NCBI GenBank assembly: GCA_031308135.1
Contig: JAHLJT010000631.1
Span: 28,664,271 to 28,728,270 of the forward strand
Direction: 5' to 3'
Length of the DNA: 64,000 bases
From: Acheta domesticus
Lineage: Eukaryota > Arthropoda > Insecta > Orthoptera > Gryllidae
Position 1 is the stretch's first letter; every line of letters begins with the position of its first letter. The translations under genes and the position numbers were made by a program. The notes beneath the pieces are model-generated. The model saw only the letters and a list, made by a program, of their open reading frames with translations. It did not search any database and had not been told where the DNA came from. Below, piece after piece: positions 36,745 through 47,869 of the stretch.

Positions 36745-37230
36745 CTGGAGGTTGTTATGGATGGCTAAGATTTTGAGAAAGGCTTCAAACGTGAGCCTAT
36801 TTTTTATTCGAGTGTGAGTTGGATTTTTTGCTACTTTGAAGTAGGATGCTGCTGGTATGTCTCTTCGGTTTTGGTAGAAATTGTTTCATATATGTTCTAT
36901 TTGCTTTATTATTGTATTGATGTTTAATTCGGAATTAAGTTGTTTATTACTTATGAACCAGGGGGCATTTGTGCTTTATCTCATCAATTTGTTTTGAATT
37001 ATTTGGATTTTATTGACATTTGTGGGGGCCGCGTTTGTCCCTATTGGGCATGCATAGAGCATCAGTGGCCTTATCATAGTTTTATATATTGTCGTAGAGT
37101 TTGCTTATGACAGGGATTTATGTTTGTTGATTAGAGACCGTAGTTGGAATAATTTATTTCTTGCTTGTTTGATTTTGATATCAATATGTGTTTTCCAGGT
37201 TAATTTTGTGTCGAGGTGAAGTCCTCAATA
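36745..37230 (-). pseudogene. Jockey-clade LINE, C-terminal fragment with several stops
   Basis: The minus strand reads 'GLHLDTKLTWKTHIDIKIKQ', then 'KLFQLRSLINKHKSLS', 'IYKTMIRPLMLYACPIGTN', 'INKIQ'-like 'VNKIQIIQNKLMR' and 'NAPWFISNKQLNSELNIN'. This order is the signature of the region after the reverse transcriptase in jockey-type non-LTR retrotransposons ('YLGLxLDxxLTWxxHI...IYKxxIRPxxxYxxxxW...IQxxQNKxLR...APWFxxN'). In-frame stops replace residues after the first Tyr, after SLS, after LMR and after 'IEHI', so the copy is dead. No poly-A tail was seen. Confidence 0.8.
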
Positions 37231-37769
37231 TTTTATGGGTTGTGAAGGTGGGGTCCAGGTGATGGGGGAGTTGTTTATTACTAACGAAGGGGGGGGGTCA
37301 TTCATCCCCCCGCATTGCTGCCCGGCACGCGCCATCTCGACTCGACCTCCCCTGCCTACATCGTTGGTGGTCTTTCTGCAATGCTTGAACACATTGCAAA
37401 TTGCATTGAACCAAATTCAACCAAAGTTTGTAAAAAGCAACACTTTTTTGGGTAATACCTAATTTAGAACGAAGTTTGACGCCAAAATTCTTCTCGCGAA
37501 CACACAAGCGTCACTCGTACAAATACCTTGCATTAGCTGGCACCTGGTGGCTAACACTAGCGCGATGATGTCCGAAGTCTTCCGTTTATCGAAACTGTGT
37601 GGTGAATACGCGAATTAACCAGCTAATCCGCAAATTATTCTTTCGGGCAATAGCCGTAACATTTATACATGTTCACACTCACGCGTAGTTCCACATATAT
37701 AAGTTTATGAATAATTACTCAGATATGTATGGTTATTCAGGTCGTAAATTCGGAAACAAAATATACATA

Positions 37770-37960
37770 CAGTAAACCCTCATTAACACGAATTCCAAGG
37801 GACAGAAATTCCAAGGGACAAAAGGAGTTCGTGTTGTAAAAATTCGTGTTATCCGATTATTATTAATGACCGTATTACTGTATCCCTTGCCGGACCCACG
37901 TTTTGTTCGTTTTACCGAGAAATTCGGATTAAGCGAGTTCGTGATATTGAGGGTTTTCTG
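37770..37960. mobile_element. Pogo/Tigger-like MITE
   Basis: Left end CAGTAAACCCTCATTAACAC and the complement of the right end CAGAAAACCCTCAATATCAC pair well and continue with GAA(T/C)T. Both are flanked by TA (37768-37769 and 37961-37962). TIRs of the form CAGTAxAACCTCxxTTAxxCGAA with a TA target are characteristic of pogo/Tigger elements. The 191-bp interior repeats the motif 'CGTGTTATCCGA' and is noncoding. Confidence 0.8.
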
Positions 37961-38523
37961 TATATGCATAAGGTAGAGTATAAAGTATCCGGACACGGAG
38001 GCGGTGGTGTTATGTTGTGGTCGTGTTTTTCACAGAGGGGGCTTGATCCCCTTGTGGTTTTACGTGGCACTATCACGGCAGAAGCCTACGTCGATGTTTT
38101 AAACTCCTCCTTGCTTCCCACAGTTGAACAATTCGGGGATGGCAGTTGCATCTTTCAACACGATCGAGCACCTGTTCATACTGCACGGCCTGTGGCGGAG
38201 TGGTTACACGACAATAACATCCCTGTAATGGCCTGGCCTGCACAGAGCCCTGACTTGAATCCTGTCGAGCACCTTTGGGATGTTTTGGAACGTCGACTTC
38301 GTACCAGGCCTCACCGACCTACATCGTTACCTCTCCTCAGTGCAACACTCCTTGAAGAATGGGCTACCATTCCCCAATAAATCTTCCAGCACCTGATTGA
38401 AAGTATGCCTGCGAGAGTGGAAGCTGTCACCAAGGCTAAGGGTGGGCCAACACCCTATTGAATTCTAGTGTTTAGTATTACAGATGAAGGCCATGTGTCC
38501 GGATACTTTTGATCAATTAAGTG
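37961..38523 (+). mobile_element. Internally deleted Tc1-type transposon
   Basis: The right end contains GTGTCCGGATACTTT (38495-38509), and its exact complement AAAGTATCCGGACAC occurs at 37982-37996, a 15-base perfect inverted match. Outside these, TATATGCATAAGG (left) and the complement of the right end, TATACACTTAA, are weakly similar. The element abuts the pogo-like MITE and appears to share its TA. The left inverted repeat is fused directly to the second half of the transposase gene. Confidence 0.7.
37994..38461 (+). pseudogene. Tc1-family (DD34E) transposase, N-terminus deleted, premature stop
   Basis: The conserved part reads 'HGGGGVMLWSCFS', 'CIFQHDRAPVHTARPVAEWL' and 'WPAQSPDLNPVEHLWDVLER'. 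The Asp of FQHD and the Glu of NPVEH are separated by exactly 34 residues, the DD34E signature of Tc1 elements. The N-terminal DNA-binding domains and the first catalytic Asp are missing. A TAA at 38378-38380 interrupts the frame, beyond which the same frame continues with 'IFQHLIESMPARVEAVTKAK' to TGA at 38459-38461. It cannot encode an active enzyme. Confidence 0.9.
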
Positions 38524-38837
38524 TATATCTGTGCACCTCGCTTAGGCGATGCCTGCGCCCGAACCTAAGTACATAAAGTATTTTTAAACACAACAATGGA
38601 GGCTGACGTGCCCGCATGACCTAATGAAAGGATCGCGCCAGTCCCCTCTTAACCCAGTCCTCACCACAACAGAAGCGCTCACCGGTAGCGCTACACTTTC
38701 ATCTGAGCTAAGCGGTATCGCGTGTCGCCCGCTCTCCAACCCTTAACCTTTGCGCCGTGACGAACGGGCGATGGCGGCCGGCATTCCCGAGAGCGCCGGA
38801 GACACGTGCGTGCGGTGCGCATGCGCGAGTCACATCG

Positions 38838-39230
38838 CTTCGCTTCGCGACGCGTCGCGTCGCGTCGCGTCGCGTCGCGTCGCGTTGCGTCGCGTTGCGT
38901 CGCGTTGCGTCGCGTTGCGTCGCGTCGCGTCGCGTTGCGTCGCGTTGCGTCGCGTTGCGTCGCGTCGCGTCGCGTCGCGTCGCTTCGCTTCGCTTCGCGT
39001 CGCGTCGCGTCGCGTCGCGTCGAGTCGAGTCGAGTCGAGTCGCATCGCATCGCATCGCGTCGCGTCGCTTCGTATCGCGTCGCGTCGCTTCGCGTTGCGT
39101 CGCGTTGGGTCGCGTTGCGTCGCTTCGCGTCGCGTCACGTCGCTTCGCGTCGCGTTGCGTCGCGTTGGGTCGCGTTGCGTCGCGTCGCTTCACGTCGCGT
39201 CGCGTTGAGTCGTGTCGCGCAGAGGGCGTT
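38838..39230. repeat. TCGCG pentamer satellite
   Basis: About 78 units of a 5-bp repeat, mostly GTCGC, with variants GTTGC, CTTCG, GAGTC and CATCG arranged in 15- to 20-bp blocks. Blocks around 39085-39200 repeat at larger scale ('CGCGTTGGGTCGCGTTGCGT' occurs twice). Stop-free in nearly all frames on both strands, hence the long Arg/Ala/Ser/Val or Asp/Ala/Thr/Arg readings. Very CpG-rich. Confidence 0.95.
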
Positions 39231-39239
39231 CGCGAAAGA

Positions 39240-40600
39240 GAGGCAAGTGCTTTGCGAGAAAGCGCTCTGCCAAACGGGTGAAACGGACGCGTGATGGGTG
39301 CGTAAAGAGATGAGGAAGAAACTTTTCACGGGATTGAAATAGAGCACATATTTGCGATTTGCATGCGCCGTTCGCTGTCGCGGGTAGCCTACATTTCGCG
39401 CTATTCCAGGCTCGTTGTACACCAGCTACTGCTTCTGACGTCATGATCGCGACTGATGGCCGCCGTGTTTTGTAGTCATTGTCTCTTAAGAAGTACCTAC
39501 TTTTTAAGAACTACCTACAATTTTATGAATTTATTTCATCTGGTTTTTTAATATGTTACTGAGCAGAAAGTCGTTAAATTGTAGATGCTGACTAGTGTTA
39601 CAGTCCGAATATTTATTATTTTGTTCAATAATACAGGATTAATTGCACATACCAACATGAATAAACGTAATAGAATTCATCATTCATATCTTCATTCATT
39701 TCGTACTGAACTCAATCGAATTATATTTTTACCGATAACACGGGAGCTAAATCGAACTGAGACAATTGATTTGATTTGTTTCTAATTGAAACTGGTTTGT
39801 ATTACATGGACCCGGATAAAATTAAATCACAACGAAAAGAACAGAGAAAAAATGTTAAAATTGATAATGTGATTTATTAAGAACTATTAGAATTTTATCC
39901 GTTCGTTTCGTATACCAAGTTTTAAAAAAGGGGGTTTAAAGATTATTAGAATCTGTACTTGCATATTTTGTAGGTAAGTACAATGACTGAAGATATTTTC
40001 CTAGTACCATTTCTATAATCGAAACTTCGTTTCACATGAAACAAAGAAATGTAGAGGAACACAGCCATTGTTGTTCATCATCGCGACCTGTCTCTGTCAT
40101 CATCAATTACTTGCCCTTTCCTCTGGGTTCCGCCTCAAATATCAGAAGAATTTCCATGGTAGAAGCCGGGGCTGGCGTCAGTCCCTGAAATGAGAGGACG
40201 AACGCATGACTCCGTATTTCCTACGACACGATTGAACTTCAAAATTTTGGTCGAACTCGTTATTTTGTAGCTTTAACGAATTCGGAAGGAGACTTGTGTA
40301 GATGCTGTGCGGAATGTTGGGATGCATGTCCGCTTTTTGTAGCATCGTGTAAGACGTTCCTGAATATCTGCCTGCTTCATTCACGTAACTCCAAATAAAA
40401 CGTACATCCGCACGTACAGTTTAGACTATGTACTTACGCTACTTCTACGTACATACGCACGTTTAACATGCCATCTACACGCGACCTTTTTGATAATTCT
40501 CGCTCTTCATTTCAGTCAAAGCTTTTGTAAAACAAAAATCTCTTTGCCGACCGTGCTAACTTTTCCCAGCACCTCGCAGTTCGAATAGAAGCGATTGGAA
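39240..40600. other. No gene identified
   Basis: Mixed AT-rich sequence with short frames only. A short direct repeat 'ACGTACAT..CGCACGT' occurs near 40400-40460. Confidence 0.5.
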
Positions 40601-40619
40601 AGTTTACAGCCCAAGAGAC

Positions 40620-40917
40620 ACAAGGCGGTGGCGATGGCGGCGGTGGCGATGGCGGCGGTGGCGATGGCGGCGGCGGCGGCTGTGGCGGCGCTGGCGGTGG
40701 CGGTGGAGGTCGCGGTGGTCGCGCTGGTGGCGGCGGTGGCGGTGGTGGCGGCGGTGGCGGCGGTGGCGGTGGCAGTGGCGGCGGTGGTGGTGGCAGTGGG
40801 GGTGAGGTTGGCAGGGGGCGGCGGTAACGGAGGCGGTGACGGTGGCGGCGGAGGTGGCGGCGGTGGCGGAGATGGCGGCGGTGGTGGCGATGGGAGTGTA
40901 GGTGGCGATGACGGTGG

Positions 40918-40949
<32 letters not shown>

Positions 40950-41395
40950 GTGGCGGTGGCGGTGGCGGTGGCGGTGGCGGTGGCGGTGGCGGTGGCGGTG
41001 GCGGTGGCGGTGGCGGTGGCGGTGGCGGTGGCGGTGGCGGTGGCGGTGGCGGTGGCGGTGGCGGTGGCGGTGGCGGTGGCGGTGGCGGTGGCGGTGGCGG
41101 TGGCGGTGGCGGTGGCGGTGGCGGTGGCGGTGGCGGTGGCGGTGGCGGTGGCGGTGGCGGTGGCGGTGGCGGTGGCGGTGGCGGTGGCGGTGGCGGTGGC
41201 GGTGGCGGTGGCGGTGGCGGTGGCGGTGGCGGTGGCGGTGGCGGTGGCGGTGCGGTGGCGGTGGCGGTGGCGGTGGCGGTGGCGGTGGCGGTGGCGGTGG
41301 CGGTGGCGGTGGCGGTGGCGGTGGCGGTGGCGGTGGCGGTGGCGGTGGCGGTGGCGGTGGCGGTGGCGGTGGCGGTGGCGGTGGCGGTGGCGGTG

Positions 41396-41427
<32 letters not shown>

Positions 41428-41690
41428 CGGTGGCGGTGGCGGTGGCGGTGGCGGTGGCGGTGGCGGTGGCGGTGGCGGTGGCGGTGGCGGTGGCGGTGGC
41501 GGTGGCGGTGGCGGTGGCGGTGGCGGTGGCGGTGGCGGTGGCGGTGGCGGTGGCGGTGGCGGTGGCGGTGGCGGTGGCGGTGGCGGTGGCGGTGGCGGTG
41601 GCGGTGGCGGTGGCGGTGGCGGTGGCGGTGGCGGTGGCGGTGGCGGTGGCGGTGGCGGTGGCGGTGGCGGTGGAGGCTGCGGCGGCGGCG
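40620..41690. repeat. GGTGGC hexamer array, ~730 bp nearly perfect, with degenerate left flank
   Basis: From about 40943 to 41673 the sequence is (GGTGGC)n, roughly 120 units, with only two irregularities: a missing G near 41250 and an extra G near 41400. The left part (40620-40940) is a degenerate mix of GGCGGT, GATGGC and GGTGGT. Frames read poly-Gly, Val-Ala and Trp-Arg on the plus strand, and poly-Pro, Ala-Thr and His-Arg on the minus strand. The G-rich strand has abundant closely spaced GG runs, suitable for quadruplex folding. Confidence 0.95.
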
Positions 41691-41857
41691 GCGGCGCTAG
41701 CATTAGTGAAAGCAACTGGCGCGACGAGCTGCGGGTCCATCGTCGCACCCTTCGCCTTCATTTCTCCTGCCGATGACGTAACAATCGCCTCGGCCACCTT
41801 CGGGCCGGAGGATGAGCTTGTTACGTGAAAGCCCCGCTCCAGATGCTCCACAAACAC
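41691..41857 (-). other. Stop-free, protein-like segment leading into the hexamer array
   Basis: From an ATG at 41857 the minus strand reads without bias toward repeat codons for about 50 residues ('MFVEHLERGFHVTSSSSGPK', later 'EMKAKGATMDPQLVAPVAFT'), then enters poly-Ala and the Ala-Thr array. The composition is that of a normal protein and the segment is GC-rich like the ACE exons. I know no relative, and there is no clear splice site. It could be an exon with a homopeptide tract, or chance. Confidence 0.25.
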
Positions 41858-41869
41858 CCGGGAGCGCTT

Positions 41870-43140
41870 TCGTGCTGTTTATGGCTTTGGAGATGCGCCA
41901 CCCAACTCGTTTCGACGCTACAAACTTTTCCTCTCTGCTTCTTCTTTGTTTTAACTTAAGCTATTCACCGGAGGTATCATCTGAACCTCAGAGTATAGAA
42001 CAACCACTTGATTTCAACCTGTTCAGCAGGTAGAGTTCGATCATATATTACATTATAAGCCATAAAAAATAAAGAAACAGCAGACAAAAGGAATGCCTAT
42101 CACCAGAACAACAATTTGATAGCAGTCATCTACTCCCAGCCTTATCAACAGGAAATTATAACATTTTGCCACAATACCATTGTATTTTAAAAAATATAAT
42201 TATCTTCCTGTGCTTATTAATATACCAGCAATGAGGTCAAGCTCTATATTATTAAAATAATTTTATTGTTATTGAAGACACTACTGTATAACTAATGTGA
42301 CTAACGTAAAATAAAATATCGAACTTTAATGAAAAATTACTGAAAAGTCGCCAAGAATCTTGGGTTGGTGCGACTATAATAAAAACCAAAAATCAACAAT
42401 TTTAAGAAACAATACGTAATTCATGAGCGTCGTCAGGGAGAGTTGAAGAAAGGTAGAGAAATTCACGGAAGGCCCGAGGTCAGATTGCTCACGTTAGTCA
42501 AAAGGAAACTCCGGCTAATTAATGTCCCCACGAAGGGAGTTGCTGACGAGACTTGTCATCGCAGACAGCGCTTTTCATCGGCACCTCGTTTGTATCGCGA
42601 GTGGCAGTGGCGGGAAGACATAGCTAAAGGACAGCACGACTGGGATATTATGAGGCATTATGATAGAGCACGCTAGACAGATACGTAAGGGAGCGGGATT
42701 TCCGAAACAGAGAAGTGAGGAACGCCGTGGGATTTGCGTAGGTATGACGGCGGGGAATAGGAGGCACTTGGAATGTTTACGAGAAATGAGGATGAGGATA
42801 GTGAATGAGCAAAATCACATTTATTTATTCTTTCTCTGACATGGAACTTTGAGGAGATAGCACCATGACCGAAGTTAAGAAGAAAGAACTCCAACACGGC
42901 CATCGTCGGATCCCCACGGTAAGAAACTGAAAGACTCCCGTCCAGAGAGGAATTGCCATTGGATCGTTTGGTCTACCTATTACTAATTACTTCACCAGGA
43001 ATGGCTGTGTGATTTGATAGAACGGTTATTATGATACGAAAAGAATTATGCAGCAGTGTTGGAGTGAGCGGCAGGGGAACGAAAAAATCCTGAGAAAACC
43101 TTCCGTAGGCCCGCTTTGTGTTTCAGACTCTCCACAGCAA
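41870..43140. other. No gene identified
   Basis: AT-rich sequence. A 77-codon frame at 42443-42676 is basic and unrecognised. Confidence 0.45.
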
Positions 43141-43145
43141 TCCAC

Positions 43146-43694
43146 CGACTACATAGAGTGTGTTCACGGAGGAAACGTCGAATCTTTTTTCAAGACAAGT
43201 TTAAGCATATTTTGTCTAATAAACTTCGTGGATATTCCGAAAGGCTGAGCCGCAATAAGCACTCAAAAGTTGGTTTGAAAACATGATATCTAGGCAAAAA
43301 GTGTGCATTGCACAAGCATAGAAACACTCCAGAAACGAGTAAATTGTTTATTATTTTCAAAAAAATGAATATATTTGTTCAGAAAAAATTAAGAGAGAAA
43401 TAAAAAAGATGTTGAATTGTGTAAATTGGGTGCTTTTTTTATTTCTGGGTTATTTTTCTTTCTGAACAAGTATATTTTTTTCTTTTATAAATAATGAAAA
43501 ATTTACATGTTTCTGGAGTGTTTCTATGCTTCTGTAATGCAAAGTTGCGCCTAGAAATATTTTTTTCAAATAAACTTTTGAGGGCTCATCCATTATGAAT
43601 ATCCACGACGTTTGTTGTGAGGGCTTAAAATTGTCCCAAGAGCTTATTTTAGAAGTTTCGACGTTTCCTCCCCGGACAGCCTGCATAGTTGAAA
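43146..43694. mobile_element. Fold-back element: ~260-bp imperfect inverted repeat
   Basis: The left arm from about 43146 and the right arm to about 43694 are inverted copies around a centre near 43421. Paired blocks are GGAGGAAACGTCGAA (43168) with TTCGACGTTTCCTCC (43657-43671), 'CGTGGATATTC' with 'GAATATCCACG', GAAACACTCC (43321) with GGAGTGTTTC (43515-43524), and 'ATATTTGTTCAGAAA' with 'TTTCTGAACAAGTATA'. Pairing continues to within about 20 bases of the centre. It has no transposase and no clear target duplication. It could be a fold-back MITE or a hairpin-RNA locus. Confidence 0.75.
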
Positions 43695-43699
43695 GAGGT

Positions 43700-44340
43700 G
43701 GTGAAGATGAGGAATGTAGGCGCACAAATCATTACTCTAGGCGTTGCCCTCTGAACAAAAGACAAGATGTATGGAGGGTCAAGAACATCACAGCGACGAG
43801 GATCGCAGGAGACATGAATGAGTTTGGCGCATGGAATACGGCAGGTAATAGCAAATAGCACGACAAATGGAAAGGCAAGGCAGGCACAGGATCTTTGAAT
43901 AAAGACCGAGCGGAGAGAGAGTCAGTGTTATTGCTGGATGGAACAGAGAGATGGGAAGAAGGCGGAAGACGGCGCCTCGGAGACAAGGGGACGGAAATTT
44001 TCATGGTTAGAGAAGATCACGACGGGCCGTTTTCGCGGGGTAGCTGTGATGACTGATGAGGCAATGGAATTTGGAAGGGTGACGCAGAGGAAGAAAGGGG
44101 ATCGGGGTGAAGGTTTCTTTACTTTACGATCACACCTAGGACGAATGGTTTCAATATTAGAATACTAGTGATGGTGATGGTTTTAATATAAAAATATTAG
44201 TGATAACTGAAATTTACCCACTGGCATATAGCTAACAAATGCTATACCCGATTTGATGTGCCGGTACACCTACTCCCAGTGTAAATTTTTGATGTGAATA
44301 TGTACCTAACTGAAAGTAAACAAATACTTTCAGTAAGAGA
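43700..44340. other. No gene identified
   Basis: Purine-rich sequence, short unrecognised frames only. Confidence 0.45.
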
Positions 44341-44349
44341 ATGATTTGA

Positions 44350-44660
44350 GGCAAGACGAGGTGGGATGGGGCTGGGCGTGGCGGGGAACAACGGGGCGCG
44401 GCGTGGCGAGGCGAAGGTGGCGTGTCGGGGTGTGGTGTGGCGGGGTGGGTCGTGGCGTGGCGGGTCGTGGTGTGGTGGGGAAGGGCGAGGCAGAGCGGGG
44501 CATGTGCGGGGTGGGACGAGGTGGGGCGGTGCGGGGCGAGAAGGTGCGCGGTTGGGTGGGGTGGTGCGGGGCGGGGCAGGAGTGGGGCGATTCGGGGCGT
44601 GGCGGGGAGGGGCGTGGCGGTGCGGGGATGGGGAGAGGCGAGAGTGGGTGAGAACGCGGC
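44350..44660. repeat. G-rich degenerate repeat (GGGGCG/GTGGCG)
   Basis: Irregular 5- to 10-bp units over about 300 bases, nearly free of T-rich motifs. Overlapping Gly/Arg-rich and Pro-rich frames are artefacts. A short (GCC)n run follows at 44766-44790. Confidence 0.8.
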
Positions 44661-44975
44661 AGGAGACGGGGTGGGGCCGCGAAACGGGGGGACGGAAAGG
44701 GGCGTTGCCGTTTCCCCTTGGCGACCGCCATCTTCCTCTTCCGCTGGAAAAAGACTAATTGCTCTGCCGCCGCCGCCGCCGCCGCCGCCAGGTGTCGCCA
44801 GCGGCTGCGCACCTGTGCTTCCTGCATGATGAATGGCTGCGTTGTTCAGCCGCCGCTCGGGGGCTTCTGCCCTCGGGGGCGAGGGTTCGCTTCGCAGCTC
44901 TCATAAACAGAACTGGGTGCGTCAACTACTTAATACACCAGTTTCAGTATATTCATCACGACAGAAAGCATTATT

Positions 44976-44978
44976 CTA

Positions 44979-45027
<49 letters not shown>
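44976..45027. repeat. (ATT)n microsatellite
   Basis: About 16 perfect ATT triplets. Confidence 0.95.
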
Positions 45028-45029
45028 CC

Positions 45030-47860
45030 GAATTTTCCACTCTCTGTACTATGTGCAGGAACATTCACCAGACCATTGCTGGTCTAGGCTCGGTCGGTCT
45101 CGCACAGCGAAGACAGGATCGAATATTACTCTTGACTTTTCAATGAATCGTGTCCCAATCAGTCGTACATCCCAGGAATTCTCTTACTATTCTGCAGCTG
45201 TCCAGTGTTACTGCTTTCTGCATTTGCTCTACGCGTGAAAATGAGAATTCCAAGACAAAATAAAGTCCGAACAATAATAATTATAATTTCTTGCGTTTCA
45301 AACTCGAATCTTCTTATAAATTAATGTTTATGTGATCGTACATCACATGTCAAGACATTCAATTGCCCCTTTACAAATTTGGGAATGTTTTCTCTAATTA
45401 AAGTTTTTAGTATTTCGAATGATATAAATCTTTACAATTATTTATTCACTGACTAATGCAAGGCTCCTTTACTGTTCTAATATTAACTAATTATGCTGTT
45501 CACTTTTTTGTTTTTGAATATTATTGTATCACTTTTATTTACATTCGTGGGTTCTGACATACAACTTTCCTTCCCTGTTGTATATGTACGAGTGATTCTC
45601 TACAGAATCTCGATCACTGGAATTTCTCTGGAAGATAAAACTTACTGTCGAATTGATGGAAACTGTGATGAATTTTCAGCCTTTTCTCTTTAAGAAAACA
45701 ATAACAATTAACATTCATTATCGCTAAATTTACACTATGCGAGATCTTATCACTTGATCATTGAAATTTTCGTTGAATATAGATTGTACCGTACGGTTTT
45801 TGATATAGAAAGTTCGTAAGCTTACGATGTTTCTCGAATGGGTCTTCTTGGTTGAAAGTCTTCTCAGATGATTTTCCGTGCAATCCAAGTGGCGTCCCCG
45901 ATGGTCCATCTAAATTTTGAAGGTCCGCGATGTCTCTATTCGATTAATTTCTTAAACTCTTCGATATATTGCAACGCGACACGACTGGCCCTAATTTCGG
46001 TTCCGTGTGGAACCCTATGCGCCACTCGTGTTATCATCCACTGATGTTATTAATATTTCTTTACTCAGCTACGAAGCTACTCTATCTAAAACCTTCGATA
46101 ATACAAATTCAATTTAAATTAAACCCCTGAAATGAATTCACTCTAAAACACAAAATTCCCCGTTAAGATTTTGAATAATATTTTGAAATTGAATAATACT
46201 ACGCTGCTTCAAAAGCGTGAACCTCCAAAACGTCGCCTCCTTTTTCCAAATAGTGTAAATCCCGTTAACAACTAAAATTTCCACGTACCGTCGTCGTTCG
46301 ATGTGTTCAGCTCGCTGGCTGTCATAAGATATGCTTGAAAGCTTCCGTCTCCCCCAAGCACAAATTTCCAAAGCCTCCTTCACATTTATTCCGTCTCATT
46401 ACGTTTAGGCCTGAGAGACATGTTCAATACAATTGATATAGAGGAAAGAATCCCTACGTTTGTTGACGCATCGCTTTGACAACGTCAACTGTTTGGTTCT
46501 TTATGTCCAAATATGTCTGTTTCCCCTCGTAACGTTTATGACAAAAATGTCGTGGGGTTCTTTGGTATATCACATTAAATGTTCGCTATTTGTTTATCTA
46601 CTCCCCACTGGCCCGCTAACGACATAGTTATTTGGATTCCTTAAATAAATAATACTTCGTACTTTACCATAACCTTTTCGACTGTTTGGTTTCTATCTTA
46701 TTTGATTCCCTAACATTCAGTTAATTTATTACATTCTAGATCGCGTCCTAATGGACTGTCACACTTACTGTAACTTAAATGTGTAATATGTAACAAATTA
46801 TACTCTTACGAGTAAGTAGCACTCGTATAAAAATAATGTGCGTGGTTCAATTGGCATCGTATTCAAGTATATCCGTCTGCTCTGAAATTTGATTAACAAG
46901 CACCTCCTTTATGGATTACATCGATTTCTTCTTCCTTTCACTAGAGCTGGATCGCAGAGAAAACTTTCTCCGTTGGAATTCTTCATTCCGAATCTATTAT
47001 ACAGGAGATTTTGTAATACCCTTTCTCCAGGTTGCGAGCGAACTATATAATCCATCACGTCAAAATGACTTCACTCTTTCTTCCGAGATATTCTGTTTAT
47101 TTGAGAGTAAGCTAACCACGACCTTTCCTCTGACAAAGTGGATTACAAATCCGTGTGAACTACATGGTCACGGCCACCTAATTACGTCTGGTTCTCTTTC
47201 TCACTCTCGTTTAAAGAATGTGAACCCAGTGACCTCAATCCACAGGTGTTAAAAATCGGACGACATAACTCACAAACAAAATTAATTATTACAGAAATTT
47301 TTGGCAGCTGACCCTTGAATTATTACGTTTATTTAAATGACACGAAAAGATTTTCACTTTTCTGTTTTGCTTTGAAACTCCTTCTAAAAAATGAAATTTG
47401 CGGAAAACATATAATTTGTTTTCATAACATTCAGTTTCACCAGGTACTCTGCAATTCCTGTACCAGTGTTGCATTTCTTTGGCGGGGAAAAAATAATCCC
47501 TCTGTTTGTGTATGTACTCTGTAATATATTCTGAGTGCCAGCTCGGACCTGTTCAGTTGTTTTCTTCTGCTCTTTTTTTCCCAGCGACCGTTTCAAATAA
47601 GCCAAAGGATTAATACCTCGCAATGAAGCATAACAAGAAAGAAAAAATAAGCACTCGTCAAGGAGCAATTCATTTAGCCACATTCCGTTCCGTTATCAAC
47701 GCCACGATTTTGTTACGTGTCAAGATTAATGTCACGTACCCTCCCGCGCACCGACTGAGAAACACGTTCGCTTTATCTGCACGTTTAGCTTCGCCAGCGA
47801 GTGAACGCGACGGAATGGGCATGTGCTCGTACAAGTCGTTTCTTTTGTGCGAGCCCCAAG
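45030..47860. other. No gene or repeat identified
   Basis: About 2.8 kb of AT-rich sequence. The largest frames (113 codons at 46911-47252, 99 codons at 47683-47384 minus) show no recognised domain. Confidence 0.5.
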
Positions 47861-47869
47861 TGCCGAGAC

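Noticed and set aside
38690..39294. Arg/Ala/Val/Ser and Asp/Ala/Thr/Arg frames of 95-174 codons on both strands
   Set aside because: A 5-bp repeat without stops is open in nearly all frames, and the peptides are pure repeat translations.
40516..41776. Frames of 308-417 codons of poly-Gly, poly-Pro, Val-Ala or Ala-Thr
   Set aside because: Translations of the GGTGGC hexamer in each frame. Only the short flank at 41691-41857 looks protein-like and it is reported separately at low confidence.
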